From NCBI RefSeq assembly GCF_900104955.1, contig NZ_FNSI01000001.1:4436001-4500000 (forward strand): 64,000 nucleotides of DNA, read 5' to 3'. Shown in pieces: positions 54,813 to 63,844 of this stretch. Numbering within the stretch: position 1 is the first letter of the stretch; every line of letters starts with the position of its first letter. The notes under the pieces are model-generated. The model did no database searches. It was not told the origin of the DNA and worked only from the letters and a program-made list of their open reading frames with translations. The DNA is from Beijerinckia sp. 28-YEA-48 (lineage in GTDB: Bacteria > Pseudomonadota > Alphaproteobacteria > Rhizobiales > Beijerinckiaceae). The position numbers and the translations under genes are program-made.

Positions 54813-55501
54813 TCCGGCAGTCCGGCAGTGCGCAGCCTACGGATTGCGACGGGCTTGGCGTCGGGTGGCTTCAGATAGAACGGGCGCGCCGGCGCCGATG
54901 CCGGATCGGCGATCAGGCCAAGACGGGCGACCTGGCGAATGTCGGGGGCGGCGGACGGGCCGCAGACGATAGCTTCGGAGCCGATGGCCTGGGCTTCCGC
55001 CGCCAGCAGCGCGGCGCCCGACCCAACAAGGCAAAGCGAGCCCGCGCCAATGGCGCGCAGCGCCTCGCGCGGCGTCGATAGGCGCGGCGACAAAACCACA
55101 TGGCCGCTGGCATCGAAGGCCTGGATATAAACATTGCCGTGACGCGCATCGATAGCGCAGGCGACGATCTGGCCTTGCTGCTGGCCGATCCAGGGCGCGG
55201 CGAAAGCCGAGAAGGTGGAGACGCCGACGGCCGGAATACCGGTGGCCAAGGCGATACCACGGGCGGCGGCGACGCCGACACGAATGCCGGTGAAGGAGCC
55301 GGGGCCAACCGCCACGGCGACACGGGTGAGAGCGGGGAAGCCACCGGGCGCGGCCGCCATCACCTCGGCGACAAGCGGCATCAGCGCCTCGGCATGACCG
55401 CGCTCCATCGGCAGGCTGCGGATCGCGACCAGCTCGTCAGCATCGCCGAGGCTGACACAAGCCGAAGCCGCTGACATCGATGTATCTATGGCCAGAATCA
55501 T
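54809..55501 (-). CDS. tsaB: tRNA t6A threonylcarbamoyladenosine synthesis protein TsaB
   Basis: TsaB is the inactive-paralogue partner of TsaD in t6A37 synthesis. The 230 residues begin MILAIDTSMSAASACVSL and continue with AVGPGSFTGIRVGVAAARGIALATGIP (cited by VGPGSFTGIRVGVAAARG, near residue 69), the family signature. The ATG at 55501 follows CAGGGA; a 12-codon upstream extension is unlikely. The stop overlaps rimI. Upstream is a family C repeat and then nfuA. Confidence 0.94.
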   Translation of the reverse strand: MILAIDTSMSAASACVSLGDADELVAIRSLPMERGHAEALMPLVAEVMAAAPGGFPALTRVAVAVGPGSFTGIRVGVAAARGIALATGIPAVGVSTFSAFAAPWIGQQQGQIVACAIDARHGNVYIQAFDASGHVVLSPRLSTPREALRAIGAGSLCLVGSGAALLAAEAQAIGSEAIVCGPSAAPDIRQVARLGLIADPASAPARPFYLKPPDAKPVAIRRLRTAGLPE

Positions 55502-55530
55502 TGTCCCTGGCATAGCCGGCCGAAGCCTCC

Positions 55531-55670
55531 GTGTCATCCCGGGCGCGGGCGATCAGGGACCCAGAGCCAGCAACAAATGCTGATCAACGGCGGATAGGCG
55601 GCCCGCGATGAACACGACGCTCCACCCATCAGTTTCGGATCCCCGATCGCCTGCGGCGTCCGGGAAGGCA
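55531..55670. repeat. Family C intergenic palindrome, copy C3
   Basis: Opens GTGTCATCCCGGG and closes with CCCCGATCGCCTGCGGCGTCCGGGA; the terminal hairpin here is CGCC-TGC-GGCG. It lies between tsaB and nfuA, both on the minus strand. Confidence 0.7.
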
Positions 55671-55695
55671 CTGGAAGATTAGGCTCTTAAGCCGA

Positions 55696-56256
55696 TCAGA
55701 CCTGTTCGACGGCGCGCACTTCCGGCAGGAAGTGGGTCATCAGATTCTGAATACCGTGCTTGAGCGTGGCCGTGGACGACGGGCAGCCGGAGCAAGCGCC
55801 CTTCATGGTCAGATAGAGGGTGCCGTCCTTAAAACCCTTGAAGGTGATGTCGCCACCGTCACCAGCCACCGCCGGGCGGACGCGGGTTTCGAGCAATTCC
55901 TTGATCGTGGCCACCGTCTCGGCGTCCTCCGGGGCGAAGAATTCCTCGTCATCCTCGGTGATCGGCGCCTCGCCATCGTTCAACAGCGGCGCACCCGACA
56001 TGAAATGTTCCATGATGGCGCCGAGGATCGAGGGTTTCAGGTGCTGCCACTCGCCACCCGATTTCGTCACCGAGACGAAATCCGGACCGAACATGATGCT
56101 CGATACATTGTCGATGGAAAACAAGGCTCTAGCCAGCGGCGAAGCGGCTGAGGACTCGAACGAGGTGAACTCCCGCGTGCCCTCGCCCAGCACGGTCTCG
56201 CCGGGCAAGAACTTCAGGGTCGACGGATTGGGGGTCGCTTCGGTCTGGATGAACAT
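55696..56256 (-). CDS. nfuA: Nfu-type iron-sulfur cluster carrier
   Basis: A 186-residue Nfu protein that carries [4Fe-4S] clusters to target enzymes. The N-terminal Nfu_N domain begins MFIQTEATPNPSTLKFLPG, a near-invariant opening, and the C-terminal NifU-like domain holds the cluster ligands Cys155 and Cys158 in MKGACSGCPSSTATL, preceded by RVRPAVAGDGGDITF. This domain order is that of the mitochondrial NFU1 type common in alphaproteobacteria. It lies 86 bases from uspA on the same strand. Confidence 0.95.
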   Translation of the reverse strand: MFIQTEATPNPSTLKFLPGETVLGEGTREFTSFESSAASPLARALFSIDNVSSIMFGPDFVSVTKSGGEWQHLKPSILGAIMEHFMSGAPLLNDGEAPITEDDEEFFAPEDAETVATIKELLETRVRPAVAGDGGDITFKGFKDGTLYLTMKGACSGCPSSTATLKHGIQNLMTHFLPEVRAVEQV

Positions 56257-56342
56257 CGCGGAATTCCAAGCAAAAGCGCCGCCGTCTGGCGGCTTGATCT
56301 CCTACTATATGGAACCCCTGCCCGAACCAAACAAGCCGCTGA

Positions 56343-56837
56343 TCAAGCCAAAGCCTCGATATCTTCGTCGCTGAGCGCCCCCGGCACGATCACCACCGGA
56401 ATGGGAAACGTCCCCGCGGCCTTGCCCGCCATCATCGTGACCAGAGGACCCGGCCCGTCGGGACCGCTGGCGGCCGCCAGGACCAGAAGCGAGATGTCCG
56501 GATCCTCCTCGATCAGGCCGAGAATTTGTTCCAGCTTCGGCCCAAAGCGGACGACGCGCTCGGCCTCAACGTCAACAAGCTCGCGAGCCCGGGTCGCGGC
56601 GAGTTCCAATTGATCGTTGGCGCGATCCTCACCCTCTTGCCGCATCATCTCGCTGACCGCGAGCCATTCCTGCGACTGTTCCACTTCGACGATCGACAGC
56701 AGCATCATGATGGCTTTGGTGCGCGCCGCACGTCGCGCCGCGAAGGCGATTGCCTGCGCGCTCTCCGCGCTGCCATCGATGACGACGAGAAATTTGGGAC
56801 GATGTCCCGTTTGATATGAACTGCGTCGTCCACCCAT
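56343..56837 (-). CDS. Universal stress protein, UspA family
   Basis: A 164-residue single-domain Usp protein. The start FLVVIDGSAESAQAIAFAARRA (cited by VVIDGSAESAQAIAFAA, near residues 16-32) and the C-terminal ATP-binding-like segment ISLLVLAAASGPDGPGPLVT and FPIPVVIVPG are typical, although the usual GxxGxGxxxxxxG(S/T) is only partly kept, so nucleotide binding is uncertain. The role is a stress-linked one, unknown in detail. The neighbouring nfuA suggests no direct functional link beyond shared orientation. Confidence 0.88.
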   Translation of the reverse strand: MGGRRSSYQTGHRPKFLVVIDGSAESAQAIAFAARRAARTKAIMMLLSIVEVEQSQEWLAVSEMMRQEGEDRANDQLELAATRARELVDVEAERVVRFGPKLEQILGLIEEDPDISLLVLAAASGPDGPGPLVTMMAGKAAGTFPIPVVIVPGALSDEDIEALA

Positions 56838-56960
56838 GGGCGCTCCTCGATGACACTTATCGATGTCGGGCCATTGTCATGGTGCCACCATGCTTGTGAT
56901 CAAGCAAATGCGCAGCAGAGCGGGAAACGATGAATGATCGCATTTTAATCACGCGCCTCG

Positions 56961-57042
56961 GTATCATCCCGGACACGCGCAGCATGATCCGGGAGCCGGG
57001 ACCACATGATGCCGGATCGCCTTCGGCGTCCGGAATGACACG
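56961..57042. repeat. Family C intergenic palindrome, copy C4 (short)
   Basis: Starts GTATCATCCCGGACACGCGC and ends CCGGATCGCCTTCGGCGTCCGGAATGACAC (cited in parts: GTATCATCCCGGA, TCCGGAATGACAC), with the terminal hairpin CGCC-TTC-GGCG. The middle part present in longer copies is missing. It lies between uspA and trpS. Confidence 0.75.
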
Positions 57043-57058
57043 GAGGTCGCCGCCAATG

Positions 57059-58096
57059 TCAGCGCCGGACGAAGCCGACGATGTCCTTAACCGCATTCAT
57101 ATTGCGCGCGGCAATGACTTCGGCGCGAGCCGCACCATCGTTCAGAATGCTGTCGATATGGCTGGGGTCGCTGGTGAGACGACGCATCTCGTCGGCAATC
57201 GGCGACAGCTTCTCGACGGAAAGATCGACGAGTGCGTTCTTGAAGGTGGAGAAATTGCCGCCGCCAAATTGCTGCAACACATCCGTCTTGTTGCTGTCGG
57301 ACAGCGCCGCGAAGATACCGACCAGATTGTCGGCTTCCGGCCGCGTCTCAAGGCCTTTCGGTTCGGACGGCAACGGCTCCGGATCGGTTTTAGCCCTGCG
57401 CACCTTCTGCGCGATGGTGTCGGCATTGTCGGTGAGATTGATGCGCGAATAATCGGACGCATCGGACTTGGACATTTTCTTTGAACCGTCGCGCAGGCTC
57501 ATGACACGTGTCGCCGGGCCTTGAATCAACGGCTCAGGCTGCGGGAAGAACGCTTCGCCAAAACCGTTGGCGGCAATGGAGCCTGAAAAATCGTTGTTGA
57601 ATTTTTGCGCGATGTCACGCGCCAGCTCGAGATGCTGTTTCTGATCTTCCCCGACCGGCACATGGGTGGCGCGATAGATCAGAATGTCGGAGGCCATCAG
57701 CACCGGATAGGCATAGAGACCGACGGAGGCATTCTCGCGATCCTTGCCGGCCTTTTCCTTGAACTGCGTCATGCGGTTCATCCAGCCGATACGCGCGACG
57801 CAATTGAAGACCCAGGCAAGCTCGGCATGCTGCGGCACTTGGCTCTGATTGAAGACGATATGTTTCTTGGGATCGATGCCGCAAGCGATGAAGGCGGCGG
57901 TGACTTCGCGGATCTGCGCCTTCAGCGCTACCGGATCCTGCGGCATGGTGATGGCATGCAGGTCGACGACGCAATAGATGCATTCATGGGTCGTCTGCAA
58001 TTCTACAAAGCGTTTAATCGCGCCCAGATAGTTTCCGAGATGAAGGTTTCCCGTCGGCTGCACGCCGGAGAAAACAAGCTGGGGGAATTCGGCCAT
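57059..58096 (-). CDS. trpS: Tryptophanyl-tRNA synthetase
   Basis: A 345-residue class I aminoacyl-tRNA synthetase that charges tRNA-Trp. The HIGH-type motif is in [18 protein letters not shown] near residue 9-26 and the KMSKS in [17 protein letters not shown] near 207. Other TrpS features are [18 protein letters not shown] near 82 and [23 protein letters not shown], cited by [20 protein letters not shown], here trimmed to [18 protein letters not shown]. Length is normal. It lies between two family C repeats and is not obviously part of an operon. Confidence 0.96.
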   Translation of the reverse strand: MAEFPQLVFSGVQPTGNLHLGNYLGAIKRFVELQTTHECIYCVVDLHAITMPQDPVALKAQIREVTAAFIACGIDPKKHIVFNQSQVPQHAELAWVFNCVARIGWMNRMTQFKEKAGKDRENASVGLYAYPVLMASDILIYRATHVPVGEDQKQHLELARDIAQKFNNDFSGSIAANGFGEAFFPQPEPLIQGPATRVMSLRDGSKKMSKSDASDYSRINLTDNADTIAQKVRRAKTDPEPLPSEPKGLETRPEADNLVGIFAALSDSNKTDVLQQFGGGNFSTFKNALVDLSVEKLSPIADEMRRLTSDPSHIDSILNDGAARAEVIAARNMNAVKDIVGFVRR

Positions 58097-58257
58097 TGTC
58101 GCGATCGCTCCGCTCGAGCGCTGCAGCTTCAGAACCGCAAACGCTTAGAAGGCCCGGTTTATGGCAATGGCCGGTTTCGAATGCAAGTGCGCCACATCAC
58201 AACACAAATGTCATTTCCGACACATCGCGACGACAGATAGTTCATGCTGAAGCCTCT

Positions 58258-58410
58258 GTGTCATCCTCAGTACCGCAGGCGACCCTGGCACCAGGGCAAA
58301 CGACGCCATGCTGTTCGTTAGCTGCATGGCGACAACAAAGTCACAACGCAACGCTCCACCGCTGGCCCCTGGTGCCCGGATCACTTGCTGCGCAAATGTC
58401 CGGGATGCAC
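58258..58410. repeat. Family C intergenic palindrome, copy C5
   Basis: Left end GTGTCATCCTCAGTA is worn; the right end CCCGGATCACTTGCTGCGCAAATGTCCGGGATG (cited by CACTTGCTGCGCAAATG) is well kept and almost identical to copy C1 apart from one base in the hairpin arm. It occupies most of the 333-base gap between hslU and trpS; nothing else is visible there. Confidence 0.7.
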
Positions 58411-58429
58411 CCAGGCCGCGGCCGTGGCT

Positions 58430-59737
58430 TTAAAGAATAAAGCGGCTGAGGTCGGTATTGCGTGCCAGATCACCGATATTGGCCTCGACGAAGGCGGCAT
58501 CGACGGTGATTTTCTCCCCGGATCGGTCGGGTGCCGAGAAGCTGACACTGTCCAGCACCCGCTCCATGATGGTCTGTAACCGGCGCGCGCCGATGTTTTC
58601 CACGGAGGTGTTGACCTGGGCGGCGATCCTGGCGATCGCCTCGATGCCGTCGTCGGTGAAGGCCAGCTCGACACCCTCGGTCTGCAACAGAACTTCATAT
58701 TGCTTGACGAGGCTCGATTCCGGCTCGCGCAGAATACGCCGCAGGTCATCCTCGTCGAGCGAGGCCAGCTCGACCCGGATCGGCAGGCGGCCCTGCAGTT
58801 CGGGCAACAGATCGGACGGCTTGCTGACGTGGAAGGCGCCCGACGCGATGAACAGGATATGGTCGGTCTTCACCGCCCCATGTTTGGTCGCCACCGTCGT
58901 GCCTTCGATCAGCGGCAAAAGATCGCGCTGCACGCCTTCGCGCGACACGTCGGCACCGCTGCGGTTTTCGCGGGCACAGATCTTGTCGATCTCGTCGAGG
59001 AAAACGATGGCATTGCTTTCGGTCTCGCGAATGGCTTCCTGCACCACCTGATCCTGATCGAGCAGCTTGTCGCTCTCTTCAGCGATCAGCGGTTCATAGA
59101 TCTCGCGCACGGTGGCGCGGCGCGGCTTGGCCTTGCCGCCCAGCGCCTTGCCGAACAGATCGTTCAGCGAAATCGCGCCCACGGACGCGCCTGGCATGTT
59201 CGGCAGTTCGAACATCGGCGTCGAAGGCCCGGTGGACGCCACTTCGATTTCGATCTCCTTGTCGTCGAGTTCGCCGTTGCGCAGCTTCTTGCGAAAGCTA
59301 TCACGGGTTGCCGGTGAAGCGGTCGCACCGACCAGCGCATCAAGCACCCGCTCCTCGGCGGCGAGATGCGCCTTGGCGCGCAGATCCTTGCGCTTGCGCT
59401 CTTTGACAAGGGCGATCGCCACTTCAACCAGATCGCGCACGATCTGTTCGACATCGCGGCCGACATAACCCACTTCGGTGAACTTGGTCGCTTCCACCTT
59501 GAGGAAGGGCGCGCCTGCCATTTTGGCGATGCGTCGGGCGATTTCGGTCTTGCCGCAGCCGGTGGGACCAATCATCAAAATGTTCTTGGGCAGCACTTCT
59601 TCGCGCATCGGCGATTCGAGTCGCAGGCGGCGCCAGCGGTTGCGCATCGCATTGGCGACGGCCCGCTTGGCCTCTTTCTGTCCGACAATATAGCGGTCAA
59701 GCTCCGATACGATTTCGCGCGGCGAGAAGTCGGTCAT
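58430..59737 (-). CDS. hslU: ATP-dependent protease ATPase subunit HslU
   Basis: HslU (ClpY) is the AAA+ unfoldase that feeds substrates to HslV. The 435 residues have [24 protein letters not shown] near the start (cited by [17 protein letters not shown]), Walker [19 protein letters not shown] near residue 57, [16 protein letters not shown] near 90 (pore loop), an intermediate domain, Walker [15 protein letters not shown] near 250 and the C-terminal LSRFIL tail that docks into HslV. The start ATG lies one base after the hslV stop, so they are co-translated. Confidence 0.97.
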   Translation of the reverse strand: MTDFSPREIVSELDRYIVGQKEAKRAVANAMRNRWRRLRLESPMREEVLPKNILMIGPTGCGKTEIARRIAKMAGAPFLKVEATKFTEVGYVGRDVEQIVRDLVEVAIALVKERKRKDLRAKAHLAAEERVLDALVGATASPATRDSFRKKLRNGELDDKEIEIEVASTGPSTPMFELPNMPGASVGAISLNDLFGKALGGKAKPRRATVREIYEPLIAEESDKLLDQDQVVQEAIRETESNAIVFLDEIDKICARENRSGADVSREGVQRDLLPLIEGTTVATKHGAVKTDHILFIASGAFHVSKPSDLLPELQGRLPIRVELASLDEDDLRRILREPESSLVKQYEVLLQTEGVELAFTDDGIEAIARIAAQVNTSVENIGARRLQTIMERVLDSVSFSAPDRSGEKITVDAAFVEANIGDLARNTDLSRFIL

Positions 59738-59738
59738 G

Positions 59739-60308
59739 TCAAATGCTTTCGATCACCAGATTGGTGTTGGTGTAAACACAGATCTCCGCCGCGATGGCCA
59801 TGGCGCGACGAACGATGGTTTCGGCATCGAGATCCATCGGCAGCAGCGCGCGCGCCGCCGCCAGGGCGTAGTTGCCGCCGGAGCCAACCGCCATGACACT
59901 GCCATGCTCGGACTGTTCAGGCTCGAGCACATCGCCATTGCCGCTGAGGAGCAGCGAGGCGTTGCGATCGGCGACGAGCATCATCGCCTCGAGCCGGCGC
60001 AAATAGCGATCGGTGCGCCAGTCCTTGCCAAGCTCGACGCAGGCGCGGACCAGCTGATCGGGATATTGTTCGATCTTGGCTTCCAGCCGCTCGAACAGTG
60101 TAAAGGCGTCGGCCGTGGCGCCAGCGAAGCCCCCGATGACATTGCCCTTGCCGAGGCGGCGAACCTTGCGGGCATTGCCCTTGACCACCGTCTGGCCGAG
60201 GCTCACCTGTCCGTCGCCGCCGACAACGACCTGGCCGCCCTTACGGACCATCAGAATGGTGGTGGCGTGCCAGCTCGCGGGGCCACCAGCATGACTGTCC
60301 TGGGACAT
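59739..60308 (-). CDS. hslV: ATP-dependent protease peptidase subunit HslV
   Basis: HslV (ClpQ) is the threonine peptidase of the HslUV protease. In 189 residues a short propeptide of about 15 residues precedes the catalytic threonine of [13 protein letters not shown]; mature HslV begins TTI. The later [39 protein letters not shown] region (cited by [19 protein letters not shown]) is canonical. It is transcribed away from hisB across a 218-base gap. The ATG is immediately preceded by AT-rich sequence with no good ribosome site. Confidence 0.96.
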   Translation of the reverse strand: MSQDSHAGGPASWHATTILMVRKGGQVVVGGDGQVSLGQTVVKGNARKVRRLGKGNVIGGFAGATADAFTLFERLEAKIEQYPDQLVRACVELGKDWRTDRYLRRLEAMMLVADRNASLLLSGNGDVLEPEQSEHGSVMAVGSGGNYALAAARALLPMDLDAETIVRRAMAIAAEICVYTNTNLVIESI

Positions 60309-60526
60309 ATATTATAATCTCGCGGAAGAGGCCGGACCGGGCCGGCACAACGTCTGTTTAGGACCGACCATCTATGGCGCTGGGGCGACCCACGCAAGAG
60401 TCGTAGCCAGAATAGTCCAGGCTAAGAATAGTTAGGGGTGACCTGGTAAGGGTGATCTGGACCAAGGGTAGAAAAGCCGCCTTGGGATTGATAGAAGCCC
60501 GGCATCCCCTCGGAGAATTGAGCCGA

Positions 60527-61120
60527 ATGCGTACCGCGACCATCACGCGCCAGACGAAAGAGACGAGCATTTCCGTCACCGTCAACCTCGACGGCACCGG
60601 AAAGACCTCGATTTCGACCGGAATCGGCTTTTTTGACCATATGTTGGACCAATTGGGCCGCCACAGCCTGATTGACCTCGAGGTCAAAGCCGATGGCGAC
60701 CTGCACATCGATGACCACCATACGGTCGAGGACACCGGCATCGCGATCGGCCAGGCGCTGCGCAAGGCGCTGGGCGACCTGCGCGGCATCGTCCGTTATG
60801 CCGATGTGCGTCTGCCGATGGACGAAACCCTGACCCAGGTCGCCGTCGACCTGTCGGGCCGGGCCTTCCTGGTGTTCCGGACACAATTCTCGACGCCCAA
60901 GATCGGCACCTTCGACACCCAGCTGGTGCGCGAGTTTTTCCAGGCCTTCGCCATGAATGCTGGCATGACTTTGCATATCGAGACTGCATATGGCGTCAAC
61001 GATCACCATATTGCGGAGTCCTGCTTCAAGGGCGTGGCCCGAGCCTTGCGAGCCGCCGCAACGATCGATCCGCGCCAAAAGGATCAAGTTCCCTCGACCA
61101 AGGGAACGTTGTCCGTCTGA
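60527..61120 (+). CDS. hisB: Imidazoleglycerol-phosphate dehydratase
   Basis: HisB dehydrates imidazoleglycerol phosphate in histidine biosynthesis. The 197-residue monofunctional enzyme (without the phosphatase domain of E. coli HisB) has the metal-binding histidine motifs [18 protein letters not shown] near residue 40, [19 protein letters not shown] near 67 and [19 protein letters not shown] near 164. The ATG at 60527 follows GGAGA. It heads the operon hisB-DUF2628-hisH-hisA-hisF-hisE and lies divergent from hslVU. Confidence 0.97.
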   Translation: MRTATITRQTKETSISVTVNLDGTGKTSISTGIGFFDHMLDQLGRHSLIDLEVKADGDLHIDDHHTVEDTGIAIGQALRKALGDLRGIVRYADVRLPMDETLTQVAVDLSGRAFLVFRTQFSTPKIGTFDTQLVREFFQAFAMNAGMTLHIETAYGVNDHHIAESCFKGVARALRAAATIDPRQKDQVPSTKGTLSV

Positions 61121-61137
61121 TATCATTTGAGTTTCGC

Positions 61138-61614
61138 ATGCCTGTCTTCACCATTCACACCCCCTCCGCGAGCCCCTCCGGCGGCGACCCCGCCGCCGGC
61201 GCTGTTTTCGTGCGCGAGGGCTTTTCCCGCATGGCCTTCTTGTTTGGGCCGCTCTGGCTCCTGTGGAACCGGCGCTGGATCGTCTTTGGCCTGTGGTTTC
61301 TGGCTTTTGCCTGCGTTTTCTTCGCCATCCGCCGGCTGGACTTCAATCCGGCTTTGATGCCCGCCTATTATTTCGGCATCGGCCTGCTTCTTGGCCTTGA
61401 AGCGCCCGTTCTGCGCCGCGCCGCGCTCAACGGCCGGGGCTTCGCGCTCTCCGATGTCGCTATCGCTGAAAACCGGCGGGAAGCTGAGATCACCTGGTTT
61501 GCCCGCCGCCGCCCGGCTACGGCAGCGCCGGCTCTCGCCGCCGCGATCAACCCGGCGCGCGCCGTTCCCCCGGTTGGCCTGTTTCCCGACATGACGCCGG
61601 GTCCGCGGCCATGA
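61138..61614 (+). CDS. DUF2628 domain membrane protein in the his operon
   Basis: A 158-residue protein with a hydrophobic centre. [18 protein letters not shown] near residue 30, followed by [15 protein letters not shown] and [21 protein letters not shown], gives about two or three membrane segments and matches DUF2628. Its function is unknown, yet it is commonly found between hisB and hisH in this order, where its stop overlaps hisH (ATGA at 61611-61614). A role in histidine synthesis has not been shown. Confidence 0.85.
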   Translation: MPVFTIHTPSASPSGGDPAAGAVFVREGFSRMAFLFGPLWLLWNRRWIVFGLWFLAFACVFFAIRRLDFNPALMPAYYFGIGLLLGLEAPVLRRAALNGRGFALSDVAIAENRREAEITWFARRRPATAAPALAAAINPARAVPPVGLFPDMTPGPRP

Positions 61615-62264
61615 ACACTGTCGCCATCATCGACTACGGCTCCGGCAATTTGCATTCGGCGCGCAAGGCCTTCGAGCGCGCCGCGCAGGACAGCACCGCC
61701 AGCTCGACCATTATCGTCACCTCCGACCCGGACGTGGTGGCCGAGGCCGATCGCATCGTCCTGCCCGGTGTCGGCGCTTTCGCCGACTGCCGGCAGGGGC
61801 TCGATGCGACCACCGGCATGGTCGAAGCGCTGCAAGAGGCGGTGATCGCCAAGGGCCGGCCGTTTCTGGGCATCTGCGTCGGCATGCAGCTTCTCGCCAC
61901 GCGCGGACTTGAACATGTGACGACACAAGGCCTCGACTGGATCGGCGGCGATGTCGTGGCGTTGCAGCCGTCCGATGCGGCGCTGAAAGTGCCGCACATG
62001 GGCTGGAACACGATCACCTTGAACCAGCCGCATCCGCTGTTCGATGGCATCGCCACCGGCGACAATGGCCTGCACGCCTATTTCGTTCATTCCTATCACC
62101 TGAGCGCCGCCTCAAAATCATTGGTTCTGGCGACAGCTGATTATGGTGGCGCGGTCACGGCGGTGGTCGGACGCGACAATATTATTGGTACGCAATTTCA
62201 CCCCGAGAAGAGCCAGAAACTGGGCCTCGGGCTGATCGGCAATTTCCTGAGGTGGACTCCGTGA
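61611..62264 (+). CDS. hisH: Imidazole glycerol phosphate synthase, glutaminase subunit
   Basis: HisH supplies ammonia from glutamine to HisF. The 217 residues show the class I amidotransferase triad: nucleophile Cys in [15 protein letters not shown] near residue 86, and His-Glu in [13 protein letters not shown] near 197; the first strand [20 protein letters not shown] is typical. The ATG overlaps the DUF2628 stop and the stop overlaps the hisA GTG, so the genes are coupled. Confidence 0.96.
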   Translation: MNTVAIIDYGSGNLHSARKAFERAAQDSTASSTIIVTSDPDVVAEADRIVLPGVGAFADCRQGLDATTGMVEALQEAVIAKGRPFLGICVGMQLLATRGLEHVTTQGLDWIGGDVVALQPSDAALKVPHMGWNTITLNQPHPLFDGIATGDNGLHAYFVHSYHLSAASKSLVLATADYGGAVTAVVGRDNIIGTQFHPEKSQKLGLGLIGNFLRWTP

Positions 62265-63007
62265 TTCTGTTTCCTGCGATCGATCTGAAAGACGGGCAAT
62301 GCGTTCGCCTTATCCATGGCGACATGTCGCAGGCCACCGTCTTCAATGACGATCCGGCCGCGCAGGCGCAGACCTTCGAGAAGCAAGGCTTCGAATATCT
62401 GCATGTCGTCGATCTCGACGGCGCGTTTTCGGGCAAGCCGATGAATGCGCTAGCGGTCGATTCGATTCTCAAGGCGATCAAGATTCCGGTGCAGCTTGGC
62501 GGCGGCATTCGCGATATGCGCACGGTCGAAGGCTGGCTCGAAAAAGGCGTGAGCCGCACGATTATCGGCACGGCAGCGGTGAAGGATCCGTCGTTCGTGC
62601 GTGAAGCAGCGCGTCTGCATCCTGGCCGTATCGCTGTTGGCGTCGATGCCCGCGATGGCCTTGTCGCCGTTGAAGGTTGGGCGCGCGTATCGCAACTATC
62701 GGCGCTTGATATCGGCAAAAGATTCGAAGACGCCGGTGTCGCAGCCATTATCTATACGGACATTTCACGCGATGGCGTGTTGATGGGCCTCAACATCGAA
62801 GCGACCCTGGCGCTGGCCGATGCGCTGACGATTCCAGTGATCGCGTCGGGCGGCCTCGCCTCCATGGCCGACGTTACCCGTATGTTGGAACCTGATTGCG
62901 CGCGCCTGGCCGGCGCCATCACGGGCCGTGCGCTCTATGACGGCCGCCTCGATGCGGCCGAGGCGTTGGCGCTGATCCGCGCGGCGCGGGAGAAGTCGGT
63001 TGCTTAA
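62261..63007 (+). CDS. hisA: Phosphoribosylformimino-5-aminoimidazole carboxamide ribotide isomerase
   Basis: HisA isomerises ProFAR in histidine synthesis. The 248-residue TIM barrel starts [20 protein letters not shown], with a catalytic Asp in AIDLKDG near residue 8 and a second in [12 protein letters not shown] near 168; LGGGIRD and ASGGLASM are phosphate-binding loops. The start chosen is GTG 62261, overlapping the hisH stop as GTGA and seven bases after GAGGTGG. An in-frame GTG three codons upstream is less suitable. The stop overlaps hisF by eight bases. Confidence 0.95.
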   Translation: MILFPAIDLKDGQCVRLIHGDMSQATVFNDDPAAQAQTFEKQGFEYLHVVDLDGAFSGKPMNALAVDSILKAIKIPVQLGGGIRDMRTVEGWLEKGVSRTIIGTAAVKDPSFVREAARLHPGRIAVGVDARDGLVAVEGWARVSQLSALDIGKRFEDAGVAAIIYTDISRDGVLMGLNIEATLALADALTIPVIASGGLASMADVTRMLEPDCARLAGAITGRALYDGRLDAAEALALIRAAREKSVA

Positions 63008-63761
63008 GTGCCGGGTCATTCCCTGTCTCGACGTCAAGGACGGCCGGGTGGTGAAGGGCGTCAACTTCGTCGACCTGCGCGATGCGGGCGATCCGGTTGA
63101 ATCCGCCATTGCCTATGATGCCGCCGGCGCCGACGAATTGTGCTTTCTCGACATCACCGCCAGCCATGAAAATCGTGGCACCATTCTCGACGTGGTGCAG
63201 CGGACGGCCGAAGCCTGTTTCATGCCGCTGACGGTGGGGGGCGGCGTCCGCACCACCGACGATATCCGCAAGTTGCTCTTGGCCGGCGCCGACAAGGTGT
63301 CGATCAATACGGCGGCGGTGTTCAACCGCGAGTTCGTGCGCGAAGCGGCGGAGAAATTCGGCAGCCAGTGCATTGTCGTGGCCATCGACACCAAGCGTGT
63401 CGGCGACGGCAAATGGGAAATCTTCACCCATGGCGGCCGCAAGCCGACCGGCATCGACGCGGTGGCCTATGCGCGTGAGGTCGAGGCGCTCGGCGCCGGC
63501 GAGATCCTGCTGACCTCGATGGACCGCGACGGCACCCGCTCGGGCTTTGCCATCGACGTCACCCGGACCATTGCCGATGCGGTGAAAATCCCGCTCATCG
63601 CCTCCGGAGGCGTCGGCACTCTCGACCATCTGGTGGATGGCATTCGCGACGGCCACGCCAGCGCCGTGCTGGCCGCCTCTATTTTCCATTTTGGCGAGTT
63701 TACGATACGACAGGCCAAGGAACACATGGCGGCGGCGGGGCTTGCCGTCCGCAACGACTAA
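63000..63761 (+). CDS. hisF: Imidazole glycerol phosphate synthase, cyclase subunit
   Basis: HisF closes the imidazole ring with ammonia from HisH. The 253-residue TIM barrel starts [19 protein letters not shown], with catalytic Asp in CLDVKDG near residue 11 and the second in [13 protein letters not shown] near 130; the phosphate loops [11 protein letters not shown] and [11 protein letters not shown] are present. The start is TTG 63000, seven or so bases after GGGAGAAG and within the end of hisA. All the downstream his genes here rely on GTG or TTG starts. Confidence 0.96.
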   Translation: MLKCRVIPCLDVKDGRVVKGVNFVDLRDAGDPVESAIAYDAAGADELCFLDITASHENRGTILDVVQRTAEACFMPLTVGGGVRTTDDIRKLLLAGADKVSINTAAVFNREFVREAAEKFGSQCIVVAIDTKRVGDGKWEIFTHGGRKPTGIDAVAYAREVEALGAGEILLTSMDRDGTRSGFAIDVTRTIADAVKIPLIASGGVGTLDHLVDGIRDGHASAVLAASIFHFGEFTIRQAKEHMAAAGLAVRND

Positions 63762-63770
63762 CCGATCGAT

Positions 63771-63840
63771 CTCCTGTTCGAAAAGGCGGCCTTCTGTTTG
63801 AACGGCAGCTTGTTTTTGAAAGGTATCTGGAAAGGTATCC
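63771..63840 (+). repeat. Degenerate 18-base tandem repeats between hisF and hisE
   Basis: Successive units CTCCTGTTCGAAAAGGCG, CTTCTGTTTGAACGGCAG, CTTGTTTTTGAAAGGTAT and CTGGAAAGGTAT share a TTYGAAMGG core. They read openly in the hisE frame as a run of FER-like triplets but lie upstream of the expected start. Confidence 0.45.
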
Positions 63841-63844
63841 GCGT

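Noticed and set aside
12924-58410. CRISPR array or insertion sequences among the repeats
   Set aside because: Copies are dispersed singly between genes with no regular spacers, and no transposase or Cas gene is present.
60309-60320. A TATAAT promoter box directly before hslV
   Set aside because: It ends two bases before the ATG, too close for a promoter that would include the start codon in the transcript.
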